From: Desmodus rotundus | Taxonomy: Eukaryota; Chordata; Mammalia; Chiroptera; Phyllostomidae | Reading direction: 5' to 3' | DNA: 64,000 nt | NCBI RefSeq assembly: GCF_022682495.2 | Contig: NW_026527301.1 | Location: forward strand, 18,552-82,551 | Shown here: piece after piece, positions 21,984 through 35,888 of the stretch | Numbering within the stretch: position 1 is the first letter of the stretch | Layout of the letters: each line of letters opens with the position of its first letter | Notes under the pieces: model-generated | The model's database searches: none | The model's input: the letters and a program-made list of their open reading frames with translations, nothing else | What the model was told of the DNA's origin: nothing | Made by a program: the position numbers and the translations under genes

Positions 21984-23987
21984 GACAATGAGCTGCGCGT
22001 GTGGGCTTTTGGCCGCTCTCTTTGTTCCAGCCAAATAGCAGAGTCCGAAGATTTCCTGCAGCTACTGCCTACTATGTCTTGTGGACAACACTGTTTGTCG
22101 AACCTAGATATGCACATGAAGCTCACAGTCCACTGACTCTTTTCGACTGAATTTCCTTCTGCTAGAACAGCAAGGAATTCGTGCCCAGCTTCCAAACAAC
22201 AAGGGAATCAGGATGTTTCACACAAGTGCCTTATTAGCAAATCTCATCTCCAGCGGGTAACACTAGGTCAATGGACTCGGTTCAGTAGAGTGCGAAATGT
22301 AGCGGGTGCCGACAGAACCGGCCGACTTAGAAAGTCTCTTCTATGGGTTTTCTGTATGATCATCTCGGCGGTAACGTTGCTAGCCAGAGAGTTCCGGAAT
22401 CACGTTCCCCAAACCGTGTGAGTGAACGGAAGCACAGGACTATGCCAACTATGAACTAGAGTAAGCTGGGCTACCACTGTTTTCGCCAAATTGTGCGTGC
22501 TGCGAGGAAAGCGTATCCGGACGTTGGAAGGCCGCTAGGCCATGCTACGTGACTTGGACTCCAAGTCTCTGAAGATCTAAGGGAATATGAATCCCAGAGT
22601 AGCCTGTGGGGCTCCCAGTGGAAGATAATACATTCGTGAGGATATGTTTGCTCCTCAAAATCACTCGGGAATCAACCTATTTCGTAGGAAGCGGGTTTTT
22701 TCCCCAAAGCCGTCTCCGGGTTCAGCGTCTTCTCAATGTTCCCATCTCGGTAGTAGATGTGATGGGAGAAGAAGACTGTAGCCTAAGAAACCATGGAGGC
22801 AATACTACGTCCCTCGGACTCCACCCGTTCGTGAAGCGTTCAAGGAGGAAGAAGCGAAAAGTACCTCAATGGCCTGCCAGGGCATTCATTCCACTCTGAG
22901 AATACAGCAGTGAAGAGTTTGCGCTCCCATGCGTCATTCAGGGATTATATCAAGTCGTGCGAAAAGTGTCCTCAACACTAGCCATCCTCACTATTTGACG
23001 TGTTATCAATGTTCTCATTGCAGTAGGAGATGAAAGCGGTGGTGTCTCACATAGTACGTACTCTTGTCAGCATCCTGTCCAAGTACCTTGCTGCAATATA
23101 GGATCTCTGGCTCGTGTCATAGCCCAAGAGCTACGGAGATGATTTCCCGTCCGCAAAGGAGGGAGGGCTAGCATAGCACTTTGTGATCCTTGCAGGGGAA
23201 TGAGCTTCCACAGTAGCGTTTTCTCCTAGGTCCTTTTTCCATCAGAAAAGCGTAGCCCCAGGAAGAAGAGAAGCCACAGCCTACTGCCTCACTTGGACCA
23301 TACAGTGTTTGTAACGTAGCAATGCATGCGCAGCTAGCAGTCCCCTTACTCTACTCGCGTAACTTTCTCTCACACAGCACAGGAGTGAACGGTTTGAAAG
23401 CTGCCAAGTTACTCGGGAACGAACATGTTCCTGAGAAGTGGCGTTCAGCAAAAACGCGGCACTAGATCCATGTGCTCCTATCAGGTGAATTGGAAATGAG
23501 TGCCTTGTACCATATCACATACCCTCTCCAGAACCTCTGATCAGCTATTTTGCTCTGTTATCATTTACCTTGCTGTGTTTGAGCGCAAGGATGTACAGAA
23601 TCACTTTCTCATCATGAACGCACTCAGTGAAAGCACAGAACTATGACCGCTGTGAAATACACTTTCTTGTAACTGCGGCCGTCAGCAGCTAGCTTTAGCC
23701 CTAGACCTAAACCTACCTGTAACATGAACCCAAACCCTAACCCTAACCCTATCGCAAACCCTGTTCCTAACCCTAACCCTAACCCTACCCTTAACCCTAA
23801 CCCTAACCCTAATAATAAAGCTCACCCTTACCGTAATCCTAATGCTAGCCCTAACCCTAACTGTATCTTTAAACGGGAGGTGTCTGATATATCAGAGCTT
23901 TGCGTTGTGTCCTAACCAAAATGCTACTGAAATCATTTTCCATCGGCAGCGAACGAACAGGAACATAGCAGCATCTGAACTTTGCAG
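21984..23987 (+). repeat. Satellite unit 12 (2,004 bp, +3 bp)
   Basis: CENP-B-box-like site at 22680-22696, telomere-like block at 23727-23861. A 3-bp insertion (GTCAGCAGCTAG near 23683) is linked to C at 23584. The pair is shared with units 17, 20, 21 and 23. C at 22089 is private. Confidence 0.97.
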
Positions 23988-25988
23988 GACAATGAGCTGC
24001 GCGTGTGGGCTTTTCGCGGCTCTCTTTGTTCCAGCCAAATAGCAGAGTCCGAAGATTTCCTGCAGCTACTGCCTACTATGTCTTGTGGACAAAACTGTTT
24101 GTCGAACCTAGATATGCACATGAAGCTCACAGTCCACTGACTCTTTTCGACTGAATTTCCTTCTGCTAGAACAGCAAGGAATTCGTGCCCAGCTTCCAAA
24201 CAACAAGGGAATCAGGATGTTTCACACAAGTGCCTTATTAGCAAATCTCATCTCCAGCGGGTAACACTAGGTCAATGGACTCGGTTCAGTAGAGTGCGAA
24301 ATGTAGCGGGTGCCGACAGAACCGGCCGACTTAGAAAGTCTCTTCTATGGGTTTTCTGTATGATCATCTCGGCGGTAACGTTGCTAGCCAGAGAGTTCCG
24401 GAATCACGTTCCCCAAACCGTGTGAGTGAACGGAAGCACAGGACTATGCCAACTATGAACTAGAGTAAGCTGGGCTACCACTGTTTTCGCCAAATTGTGC
24501 GTGCTGCGAGGAAAGCGTATCCGGACGTTGGAAGGCCGCTAGGCCATGCTACGTGACTTGGACTCCAAGTCTCTGAAGATCTAAGGGAATATGAATCCCA
24601 GAGTAGCCTGTGGGGCTCCCAGTGGAAGATAATACATTCGTGAGGATATGTTTGCTCCTCAAAATCACTCGGGAATCAACCTATTTCGTAGGAAGCGGGT
24701 TTTTTCCCCAAAGCCGTCTCCGGGTTCAGCGTCTTCTCAATGTTCCCATCTCGGTAGTAGATGTGATGGGAGAAGAAGACTGTAGCCTAAGAAACCATGG
24801 AGGCAATACTACGTCCCTCGGACTCCACCCGTTCGTGAAGCGTTCAAGGAGGAAGAAGCGAAAAGTACCTCAATGGCCTGCCAGGGCATTCATTCCACTC
24901 TGAGAATACAGCAGTGAAGAGTTTGCGCTCCCATGCGTCATTCAGGGATTATATCAAGTCGTGCGAAAAGTGTCCTCAACACTAGCCATCCTCACTATTT
25001 GACGTGTTATCAATGTTCTCATTGCAGTAGGAGATGAAAGCGGTGGTGTCTCACATAGTACGTACTCTTGTCAGCATCCTGTCCAAGTACCTTGCTGCAA
25101 TATAGGATCTCTGGCTCGTGTCATAGCCCAAGAGCTACGGAGATGATTTCCCGTCCGCAAAGGAGGGAGGGCTAGCATAGCACTTTGTGATCCTTGCAGG
25201 GGAATGAGCTTCCACAGTAGCGTTTTCTCCTAGGTCCTTTTTCCATCAGAAAAGCGTAGCCCCAGGAAGAAGAGAAGCCACAGCCTACTGCCTCACTTGG
25301 ACCATACAGTGTTTGTAACGTAGCAATGCATGCGCAGCTAGCAGTCCCCTTACTCTACTCGCGTAACTTTCTCTCACACAGCACAGGAGTGAACGGTTTG
25401 AAAGCTGCCAAGTTACTCGGGAACGAACATGTTCCTGAGAAGTGGCGTTCAGCAAAAACGCGGCACTAGATCCATGTGCTCCTATCAGGTGAATTGGAAA
25501 TGAGTGCCTTGTACCATATCACATACCCTCTCCAGAACCTCTGATCAGCTATTTTGCTGTGTTATCATTTACCTTGCTGTGTTTGAGTGCAAGGATGTAC
25601 AGAATCACTTTCTCATCATGAACGCACTCAGTGAAAGCACAGAACTATGACCGCTGTGAAATACACTTTCTTGTAACTGCGGCCGTCAGCTAGCTTTAGC
25701 CCTAGACCTCAACCTACCTGTAACATGAACCCAAACCCTAACCCTAACCCTATCGCAAACCCTGTTCCTAACCCTAACCCTAACCCTACCCTTAACCCTA
25801 ACCCTAACCCTAATAATAAAGCTCACCCTTACCGTAATCCTAATGCTAGCCCTAACCCTAACTGTATCTTTAAACGGGAGGTGTCTGATATATCAGAGCT
25901 TTGCGTTGTGTCCTAACCAAAATGCTACTGAAATCATTTTCCATCGGCAGTGAACGAACAGGAACATAGCAGCATCTGAACTTTGCAG
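23988..25988 (+). repeat. Satellite unit 13 (2,001 bp)
   Basis: CENP-B-box-like site at 24684-24700, telomere-like block at 25728-25862. G at 24018 is shared only with unit 21 (16,032 bp downstream). It has the GATCAGC...TTGCTGTG variant near 25543. Confidence 0.97.
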
Positions 25989-27989
25989 GACAATGAGCTG
26001 CGCGTGTGGGCTTTTGGCCGCTCTCTTTGTTCCAGCCAAATAGCAGAGTCCGAAGATTTCCTGCAGCTACTGCCTACTATGTCTTGTGGACAAAACTGTT
26101 TGTCGAACCTAGATATGCACATGAAGCTCACAGTCCACTGACTCTTTTCGACTGAATTTCCTTCTGCTAGAACAGCAAGGAATTCGTGCCCAGCTTCCAA
26201 ACAACAAGGGAATCAGGATGTTTCACACAAGTGCCTTATTAGCAAATCTCATCTCCAGCGGGTAACACTAGGTCAATGGACTCGGTTCAGTAGAGTGCGA
26301 AATGTAGCGGGTGCCGACAGAACCGGCCGACTTAGAAAGTCTCTTCTATGGGTTTTCTGTATGATCATCTCGGCGGTAACGTTGCTAGCCAGAGAGTTCC
26401 GGAATCACGTTCCCCAAACCGTGTGAGTGAACGGAAGCACAGGACTATGCCAACTATGAACTAGAGTAAGCTGGGCTACCACTGTTTTCGCCAAATTGTG
26501 CGTGCTGCGAGGAAAGCGTATCCGGACGTTGGAAGGCCGCTAGGCCATGCTACGTGACTTGGACTCCAAGTCTCTGAAGATCTAAGGGAATATGAATCCC
26601 AGAGTAGCCTGTGGGGCTCCCAGTGGAAGATAATACATTCGTGAGGATATGTTTGCTCCTCAAAATCACTCGGGAATCAACCTATTTCGTAGGAAGCGGG
26701 TTTTTTCCCCAAAGCCGTCTCCGGGTTCAGCATCTTCTCAATGTTCCCATCTCGGTAGTAGATGTGATGGGAGAAGAAGACTGTAGCCTAAGAAACCATG
26801 GAGGCAATACTACGTCCCTCGGACTCCACCCGTTCGTGAAGCGTTCAAGGAGGAAGAAGCGAAAAGTACCTCAATGGCCTGCCAGGGCATTCATTCCACT
26901 CTGAGAATACAGCAGTGAAGAGTTTGCGCTCCCATGCGTCATTCAGGGATTATATCAAGTCGTGCGAAAAGTGTCCTCAACACTAGCCATCCTCACTATT
27001 TGACGTGTTATCAATGTTCTCATTGCAGTAGGAGATGAAAGCGGTGGTGTCTCACATAGTACGTACTCTTGTCAGCATCCTGTCCAAGTACCTTGCTGCA
27101 ATATAGGATCTCTGGCTCGTGTCATAGCCCAAGAGCTACGGAGATGATTTCCCGTCCGCAAAGGAGGGAGGGCTAGCATAGCACTTTGTGATCCTTGCAG
27201 GGGAATGAGCTTCCACAGTAGCGTTTTCTCCTAGGTCCTTTTTCCATCAGAAAAGCGTAGCCCCAGGAAGAAGAGAAGCCACAGCCTACTGCCTCACTTG
27301 GACCATACAGTGTTTGTAACGTAGCAATGCATGCGCAGCTAGCAGTCCCCTTACTCTACTCGCGTAACTTTCTCTCACACAGCACAGGAGTGAACGGTTT
27401 GAAAGCTGCCAAGTTACTCGGGAACGAACATGTTCCTGAGAAGTGGCGTTCAGCAAAAACGCGGCACTAGATCCATGTGCTCCTATCAGGTGAATTGGAA
27501 ATGAGTGCCTTGTACCATATCACATACCCTCTCCAGAACCTCTGACCAGCTATTTTGCTCTGTTATCATTTACCTTGCTGTGTTTGAGTGCAAGGATGTA
27601 CAGAATCACTTTCTCATCATGAACGCACTCAGTGAAAGCACAGAACTATGACCGCTGTGAAATACACTTTCTTGTAACTGCGGCCGTCAGCTAGCTTTAG
27701 CCCTAGACCTCAACCTACCTGTAACATGAACCCAAACCCTAACCCTAACCCTATCGCAAACCCTGTTCCTAACCCTAACCCTAACCCTACCCTTAACCCT
27801 AACCCTAACCCTAATAATAAAGCTCACCCTTACCGTAATCCTAACGCTAGCCCTAACCCTAACTGTATCTTTAAACGGGAGGTGTCTGATATATCAGAGC
27901 TTTGCGTTGTGTCCTAACCAAAATGCTACTGAAATCATTTTCCATCGGCAGCGAACGAACAGGAACATAGCAGCATCTGAACTTTGCAG
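25989..27989 (+). repeat. Satellite unit 14 (2,001 bp), H-type
   Basis: CENP-B-box-like site at 26685-26701, telomere-like block at 27729-27863. It has the H-type markers of units 6 and 8 (A at 26732), but CTTTTTCC near 27240 where units 6 and 8 have CTTTCTCC. Confidence 0.97.
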
Positions 27990-29990
27990 GACAATGAGCT
28001 GCGCGTGTGGGCTTTTCGCCGCTCTCTTTGTTCCAGCCAAATAGCAGAGTCCGAAGATTTCCTGCAGCTACTGCCTACTATGTCTTGTGGACAAAACTGT
28101 TTGTCGAACCTAGATATGCACATGAAGCTCACAGTCCACTGACTCTTTTCGACTGAATTTCCTTCTGCTAGAACAGCAAGGAATTCGTGCCCAGCTTCCA
28201 AACAACAAGGGAATCAGGATGTTTCACACAAGTGCCTTATTAGCAAATCTCATCTCCAGCGGGTAACACTAGGTCAATGGACTCGGTTCAGTAGAGTGCG
28301 AAATGTAGCGGGTGCCGACAGAACCGGCCGACTTAGAAAGTCTCTTCTATGGGTTTTCTGTATGATCATCTCGGCGGTAACGTTGCTAGCCAGAGAGTTC
28401 CGGAATCACGTTCCCCAAACCGTGTGAGTGAACGGAAGCACAGGACTATGCCAACTATGAACTAGAGTAAGCTGGGCTACCACTGTTTTCGCCAAATTGT
28501 GCGTGCTGCGAGGAAAGCGTATCCGGACGTTGGAAGGCCGCTAGGCCATGCTACGTGACTTGGACTCCAAGTCTCTGAAGATCTAAGGGAATATGAATCC
28601 CAGAGTAGCCTGTGGGGCTCCCAGTGGAAGATAATACATTCGTGAGGATATGTTTGCTCCTCAAAATCACTCGGGAATCAACCTATTTCGTAGGAAGCGG
28701 GTTTTTTCCCCAAAGCCGTCTCCGGGTTCAGCGTCTTCTCAATGTTCCCATCTCGGTAGTAGATGTGATGGGAGAAGAAGACTGTAGCCTAAGAAACCAT
28801 GGAGGCAATACTACGTCCCTCGGACTCCACCCGTTCGTGAAGCGTTCAAGGAGGAAGAAGCGAAAAGTACCTCAATGGCCTACCAGGGCATTCATTCCAC
28901 TCTGAGAATACAGCAGTGAAGAGTTTGCGCTCCCATGCGTCATTCAGGGATTATATCAAGTCGTGCGAAAAGTGTCCTCAACACTAGCCATCCTCACTAT
29001 TTGACGTGTTATCAATGTTCTCATTGCAGTAGGAGATGAAAGCGGTGGTGTCTCACATAGTACGTACTCTTGTCAGCATCCTGTCCAAGTACCTTGCTGC
29101 AATATAGGATCTCTGGCTCGTGTCATAGCCCAAGAGCTACGGAGATGATTTCCCATCCGCAAAGGAGGGAGGGCTAGCATAGCACTTTGTGATCCTTGCA
29201 GGGGAATGAGCTTCCACAGTAGCGTTTTCTCCTAGGTCCTTTCTCCATCAGAAAAGCGTAGCCCCAGGAAGAAGAGAAGCCACAGCCTACTGCCTCACTT
29301 GGACCATACAGTGTTTGTAACGTAGCAATGCATGCGCAGCTAGCAGTCCCCTTACTCTACTCGCGTAACTTTCTCTCACACAGCACAGGAGTGAACGGTT
29401 TGAAAGCTGCCAAGTTACTCGGGAACGAACATGTTCCTGAGAAGTGGCGTTCAGCAAAAACGCGGCACTAGATCCATGTGCTCCTATCAGGTGAATTGGA
29501 AATGAGTGCCTTGTACCATATCACATACCCTCTCCAGAACCTCTGACCAGCTATTTTGCTCTGTTATCATTTACCTTGCTGTGTTTGAGTGCAAGGATGT
29601 ACAGAATCACTTTCTCATCATGAACGCACTCAGTGAAAGCACAGAACTATGACCGCTGTGAAATACACTTTCTTGTAACTGCGGCCGTCAGCTAGCTTTA
29701 GCCCTAGACCTAAACCTACCTGTAACATGAACCCAAACCCTAACCCTAACCCTATCGCAAACCCTGTTCCTAACCCTAACCCTAACCCTACCCTTAACCC
29801 TAACCCTAACCCTAATAATAAAGCTCACCCTTACCGTAATCCTAATGCTAGCCCTAACCCTAAGTGTATCTTTAAACGGGAGGTGTCTGATATATCAGAG
29901 CTTTGCGTTGTGTCCTAACCAAAATGCTACTGAAATCATTTTCCATCGGCAGTGAACGAACAGGAACATAGCAGCATCTGAACTTTGCAG
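27990..29990 (+). repeat. Satellite unit 15 (2,001 bp)
   Basis: CENP-B-box-like site at 28686-28702, telomere-like block at 29730-29864. G at 29864 is shared with units 9 and 17. A at 29155 (CCCATCC for CCCGTCC) is private. Confidence 0.97.
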
Positions 29991-31991
29991 GACAATGAGC
30001 TGCGCGTGTGGGCTTTTCGCCGCTCTCTTTGTTCCAGCCAAATAGCAGAGTCCGAAGATTTCCTGCAGCTACTGCCTACTATGTCTTGTGGACAAAACTG
30101 TTTGTCCAACCTAGATATGCACATGAAGCTCACAGTCCACTGACTCTTTTCGACTGAATTTCCTTCTGCTAGAACAGCAAGGAATTCGTGCCCAGCTTCC
30201 AAACAACAAGGGAATCAGGATGTTTCACACAAGTGCCTTATTAGCAAATCTCATCTCCAGCGGGTAACACTAGGTCAATGGACTCGGTTCAGTAGAGTGC
30301 GAAATGTAGCGGGTGCCGACAGAACCGGCCGACTTAGAAAGTCTCTTCTATGGGTTTTCTGTATGATCATCTCGGCGGTAACGTTGCTAGCCAGAGAGTT
30401 CCGGAATCACGTTCCCCAAACCGTGTGAGTGAACGGAAGCACAGGACTATGCCAACTATGAACTAGAGTAAGCTGGGCTACCACTGTTTTCGCCAAATTG
30501 TGCGTGCTGCGAGGAAAGCGTATCCGGACGTTGGAAGGCCGCTAGGCCATGCTACGTGACTTGGACTCCAAGTCTCTGAAGATCTAAGGGAATATGAATC
30601 CCAGAGTAGCCTGTGGGGCTCCCAGTGGAAGATAATACATTCGTGAGGATATGTTTGCTCCTCAAAATCACTCGGGAATCAACCTATTTCGTAGGAAGCG
30701 GGTTTTTTCCCCAAAGCCGTCTCCGGGTTCAGCGTCTTTTCAATGTTCCCATCTCGGTAGTAGATGTGATGGGAGAAGAAGACTGTAGCCTAAGAAACCA
30801 TGGAGGCAATACTACGTCCCTCGGACTCCACCCGTTCATGAAGCGTTCAAGGAGGAAGAAGCGAAAAGTACCTCAATGGCCTGCCAGGGCATTCATTCCA
30901 CTCTGAGAATACAGCAGTGAAGAGTTTGCGCTCCCATGCGTCATTCAGGGATTATATCAAGTCGTGCGAAAAGTGTTCTCAACACTAGCCATCCTCACTA
31001 TTTGACGTGTTATCAATGTTCTCATTGCAGTAGGAGATGAAAGCGGTGGTGTCTCACATAGTACGTACTCTTGTCAGCATCCTGTCCAAGTACCTTGCTG
31101 CAATATAGGATCTCTGGCTCGTGTCATAGCCCAAGAGCTACGGAGATGATTTCCCGTCCGCAAAGGAGGGAGGGCTAGCATAGCACTTTGTGATCCTTGC
31201 AGGGGAATGAGCTTCCACAGTAGCGTTTTCTCCTAGGTCCTTTCTCCATCAGAAAAGCGTAGCCCCAGGAAGAAGAGAAGCCACAGCCTACTGCCTCACT
31301 TGGACCATACAGTGTTTGTAACGTAGCAATGCATGCGCAGCTAGCAGTCCCCTTACTCTACTGGCGTAACTTTCTCTCACACAGCACAGGAGTGAACGGT
31401 TTGAAAGCTGCCAAGTTACTCGGGAACGAACATGTTCCTGAGAAGTGGCGTTCAGCAAAAACGCGGCACTAGATCCATGTGCTCCTATCAGGTGAATTGG
31501 AAATGAGTGCCTTGTACCATATCACATACCCTCTCCAGAACCTCTGATCAGCTATTTTGCTCTGTTATCATTTACCTTGCTGTGTTTGAGTGCAAGGATG
31601 TACAGAATCACTTTCTCATCATGAACGCACTCAGTGAAAGCACAGAACTATGACCGCTGTGAAATACACTTTCTTGTAACTGCGGCCGTCAGCTAGCTTT
31701 AGCCCTAGACCTAAACCTACCTGTAACATGAACCCAAACCCTAACCCTAACCCTATCGCAAACCCTGTTCCTAACCCTAACCCTAACCCTACCCTTAACC
31801 CTAACCCTAACCCTAATAATAAAGCTCACCCTTACCGTAATCCTAATGCTAGCCCTAACCCTAACTGTATCTTTAAACGGGAGGTGTCTGATATATCAGA
31901 GCTTTGCGTTGTGTCCTAACCAAAATGCTACTGAAATCATTTTCCATCGGCAGTGAACGAACAGGAACATAGCAGCATCTGAACTTTGCAG
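29991..31991 (+). repeat. Satellite unit 16 (2,001 bp)
   Basis: CENP-B-box-like site at 30687-30703, telomere-like block at 31731-31865. T at 30739 is shared with units 10 and 18, and CTGGCG is near 31373. A at 30838 is private. It lacks the divergent 3' patch of units 10 and 18, so it is a mosaic. Confidence 0.97.
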
Positions 31992-33995
31992 GACAATGAG
32001 CTGCGCGTGTGGGCTTTTCGCCGCTCTCTTTGTTCCAGCCAAATAGCAGAGTCCGAAGATTTCCTGCAGCTACTGCCTACTATGTCTTGTGGACAAAACT
32101 GTTTGTCCAACCTAGATATGCACATGAAGCTCACAGTCCACTGACTCTTTTCGACTGAATTTCCTTCTGCTAGAACAGCAAGGAATTCGTGCCCAGCTTC
32201 CAAACAACAAGGGAATCAGGATGTTTCACACAAGTGCCTTATTAGCAAATCTCATCTCCAGCGGGTAACACTAGGTCAATGGACTCGGTTCAGTAGAGTG
32301 CGAAATGTAGCGGGTGCCGACAGAACCGGCCGACTTAGAAAGTCTCTTCTATGGGTTTTCTGTATGATCATCTCGGCGGTAACGTTGCTAGCCAGAGAGT
32401 TCCGGAATCACGTTCCCCAAACCGTGTGAGTGAACGGAAGCACAGGACTATGCCAACTATGAACTAGAGTAAGCTGGGCTACCACTGTTTTCGCCAAATT
32501 GTGCGTGCTGCGAGGAAAGCGTATCCGGACGTTGGAAGGCCGCTAGGCCATGCTACGTGACTTGGACTCCAAGTCTCTGAAGATCTAAGGGAATATGAAT
32601 CCCAGAGTAGCCTGTGGGGCTCCCAGTGGAAGATAATACATTCGTGAGGATATGTTTGCTCCTCAAAATCACTCGGGAATCAACCTATTTCGTAGGAAGC
32701 GGGTTTTTTCCCCAAAGCCGTCTCCGGGTTCAGCGTCTTCTCAATGTTCCCATCTCGGTAGTAGATGTGATGGGAGAAGAAGACTGTAGCCTAAGAAACC
32801 ATGGAGGCAATACTACGTCCCTCGGACTCCACCCGTTCGTGAAGCGTTCAAGGAGGAAGAAGCGAAAAGTACCTCAATGGCCTGCCAGGGCATTCATTCC
32901 ACTCTGAGAATACAGCAGTGAAGAGTTTGCGCTCCCATGCGTCATTCAGGGATTATATCAAGTCGTGCGAAAAGTGTCCTCAACACTAGCCATCCTCACT
33001 ATTTGACGTGTTATCAATGTTCTCATTGCAGTAGGAGATGAAAGCGGTGGTGTCTCACATAGTACGTACTCTTGTCAGCATCCTGTCCAAGTACCTTGCT
33101 GCAATATAGGATCTCTGGCTCGTGTCATAGCCCAAGAGCTACGGAGATGATTTCCCGTCCGCAAAGGAGGGAGGGCTAGCATAGCACTTTGTGATCCTTG
33201 CAGGGGAATGAGCTTCCACAGTAGCGTTTTCTCCTAGGTCCTTTTTCCATCAGAAAAGCGTAGCCCCAGGAAGAAGAGAAGCCACAGCCTACTGCCTCAC
33301 TTGGACCATACAGTGTTTGTAACGTAGCAATGCATGCGCAGCTAGCAGTCCCCTTACTCTACTCGCGTAACTTTCTCTCACACAGCACAGGAGTGAACGG
33401 TTTGAAAGCTGCCAAGTTACTCGGGAACGAACATGTTCCTGAGAAGTGGCGTTCAGCAAAAACGCGGCACTAGATCCATGTGCTCCTATCAGGTGAATTG
33501 GAAATGAGTGCCTTGTACCATATCACATACCCTCTCCAGAACCTCTGATCAGCTATTTTGCTCTGTTATCATTTACCTTGCTGTGTTTGAGCGCAAGGAT
33601 GTACAGAATCACTTTCTCATCATGAACGCACTCAGTGAAAGCACAGAACTATGACCGCTGTGAAATACACTTTCTTGTAACTGCGGCCGTCAGCAGCTAG
33701 CTTTAGCCCTAGACCTAAACCTACCTGTAACATGAACCCAAACCCTAACCCTAACCCTATCGCAAACCCTGTTCCTAACCCTAACCCTAACCCTACCCTT
33801 AACCCTAACCCTAACCCTAATAATAAAGCTCACCCTTACCGTAATCCTAATGCTAGCCCTAACCCTAAGTGTATCTTTAAACGGGAGGTGTCTGATATAT
33901 CAGAGCTTTGCGTTGTGTCCTAACCAAAATGCTACTGAAATCATTTTCCATCGGCAGTGAACGAACAGGAACATAGCAGCATCTGAACTTTGCAG
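31992..33995 (+). repeat. Satellite unit 17 (2,004 bp, +3 bp)
   Basis: CENP-B-box-like site at 32688-32704, telomere-like block at 33735-33869. It has the linked 3-bp insertion near 33694 and GAGCGC near 33590. G at 33869 is shared with units 9 and 15. Confidence 0.97.
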
Positions 33996-35548
33996 GACAA
34001 TGAGCTGCGCGTGTGGGCTTTTCGCCGCTCTCTTTGTTCCAGCCAAATAGCAGAGTCCGAAGATTTCCTGCAGCTACTGCCTACTATGTCTTGTGGACAA
34101 AACTGTTTGTCCAACCTAGATATGCACATGAAGCTCACAGTCCACTGACTCTTTTCGACTGAATTTCCTTCTGCTAGAACAGCAAGGAATTCGTGCCCAG
34201 CTTCCAAACAACAAGGGAATCAGGATGTTTCACACAAGTGCCTTATTAGCAAATCTCATCTCCAGCGGGTAACACTAGGTCAATGGACTCGGTTCAGTAG
34301 AGTGCGAAATGTAGCGGGTGCCGACAGAACCGGCCGACTTAGAAAGTCTCTTCTATGGGTTTTCTGTATGATCATCTCGGCGGTAACGTTGCTAGCCAGA
34401 GAGTTCCGGAATCACGTTCCCCAAACCGTGTGAGTGAACGGAAGCACAGGACTATGCCAACTATGAACTAGAGTAAGCTGGGCTACCACTGTTTTCGCCA
34501 AATTGTGCGTGCTGCGAGGAAAGCGTATCCGGACGTTGGAAGGCCGCTAGGCCATGCTACGTGACTTGGACTCCAAGTCTCTGAAGATCTAAGGGAATAT
34601 GAATCCCAGAGTAGCCTGTGGGGCTCCCAGTGGAAGATAATACATTCGTGAGGATATGTTTGCTCCTCAAAATCACTCGGGAATCAACCTATTTCGTAGG
34701 AAGCGGGTTTTTTCCCCAAAGCCGTCTCCGGGTTCAGCGTCTTTTCAATGTTCCCATCTCGGTAGTAGATGTGATGGGAGAAGAAGACTGTAGCCTAAGA
34801 AACCATGGAGGCAATACTACGTCCCTCGGACTCCACCCGTTCGTGAAGCGTTCAAGGAGGAAGAAGCGAAAAGTACCTCAATGGCCTGCCAGGGCATTCA
34901 TTCCACTCTGAGAATACAGCAGTGAAGAGTTTGCGCTCCCATGCGTCATTCAGGGATTATATCAAGTCGTGCGAAAAGTGTTCTCAACACTAGCCATCCT
35001 CACTATTTGACGTGTTATCAATGTTCTCATTGCAGTAGGAGATGAAAGCGGTGGTGTCTCACATAGTACGTACTCTTGTCAGCATCCTGTCCAAGTACCT
35101 TGCTGCAATATAGGATCTCTGGCTCGTGTCATAGCCCAAGAGCTACGGAGATGATTTCCCGTCCGCAAAGGAGGGAGGGCTAGCATAGCACTTTGTGATC
35201 CTTGCAGGGGAATGAGCTTCCACAGTAGCGTTTTCTCCTAGGTCCTTTCTCCATCAGAAAAGCGTAGCCCCAGGAAGAAGAGAAGCCACAGCCTACTGCC
35301 TCACTTGGACCATACAGTGTTTGTAACGTAGCAATGCATGCGCAGCTAGCAGTCCCCTTACTCTACTGGCGTAACTTTCTCTCACACAGCACAGGAGTGA
35401 ACGGTTTGAAAGCTGCCAAGTTACTCGGGAACGAACATGTTCCTGAGAAGTGGCGTTCAGCAAAAACGCGGCACTAGATCCATGTGCTCCTATCAGGTGA
35501 ATTGGAAATGAGTGCCTTGTACCATATCACATACCCTCTCCAGAACCT

Positions 35549-35859
35549 ATGATCAGCTATTTTGCTCTATTATCATTTACCCTGCTGTGTGTGAGTGCAA
35601 GGATGTACAGAATCACTTTCTCATCAGGAATGCACTCAATGAAAGCACAGAACTATGACAGCTATGAAATACACTTTCTTGTAACTGCGGCCGTCAGCTA
35701 GCTTTAGCCCTAGACCTAAACCTACCTGTAACATGAACACAAACCCTAACCCTAACCCTATTGCAAACCCTGTTCCTAACCCTAACCCTAACCCTATCCC
35801 TAACCCTAACCCTACCCTTAACCCTAACCCTAACCCTAATAATAAAGCTCACCCTTACT
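35549..35859 (+). repeat. Divergent satellite patch (unit 18)
   Basis: Same cluster of substitutions as 19559-19827, in a longer span because the telomere-like block here is 42 bp longer than in unit 10. Confidence 0.85.
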
Positions 35860-35888
35860 GTAATCCTAATGCTAGCCCTAACCCTAAC
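35736..35888 (+). repeat. Expanded telomere-like block (unit 18)
   Basis: The block has 18 additional bases, adding CCCTATCCCTAACCCTAA-type sequence before the CCCTACCC part. Flanking substitutions are the same as in unit 10, so the two copies are close relatives that differ by 42 bp in this block. Slippage or unequal exchange within the hexamer run is the likely cause. Confidence 0.93.
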
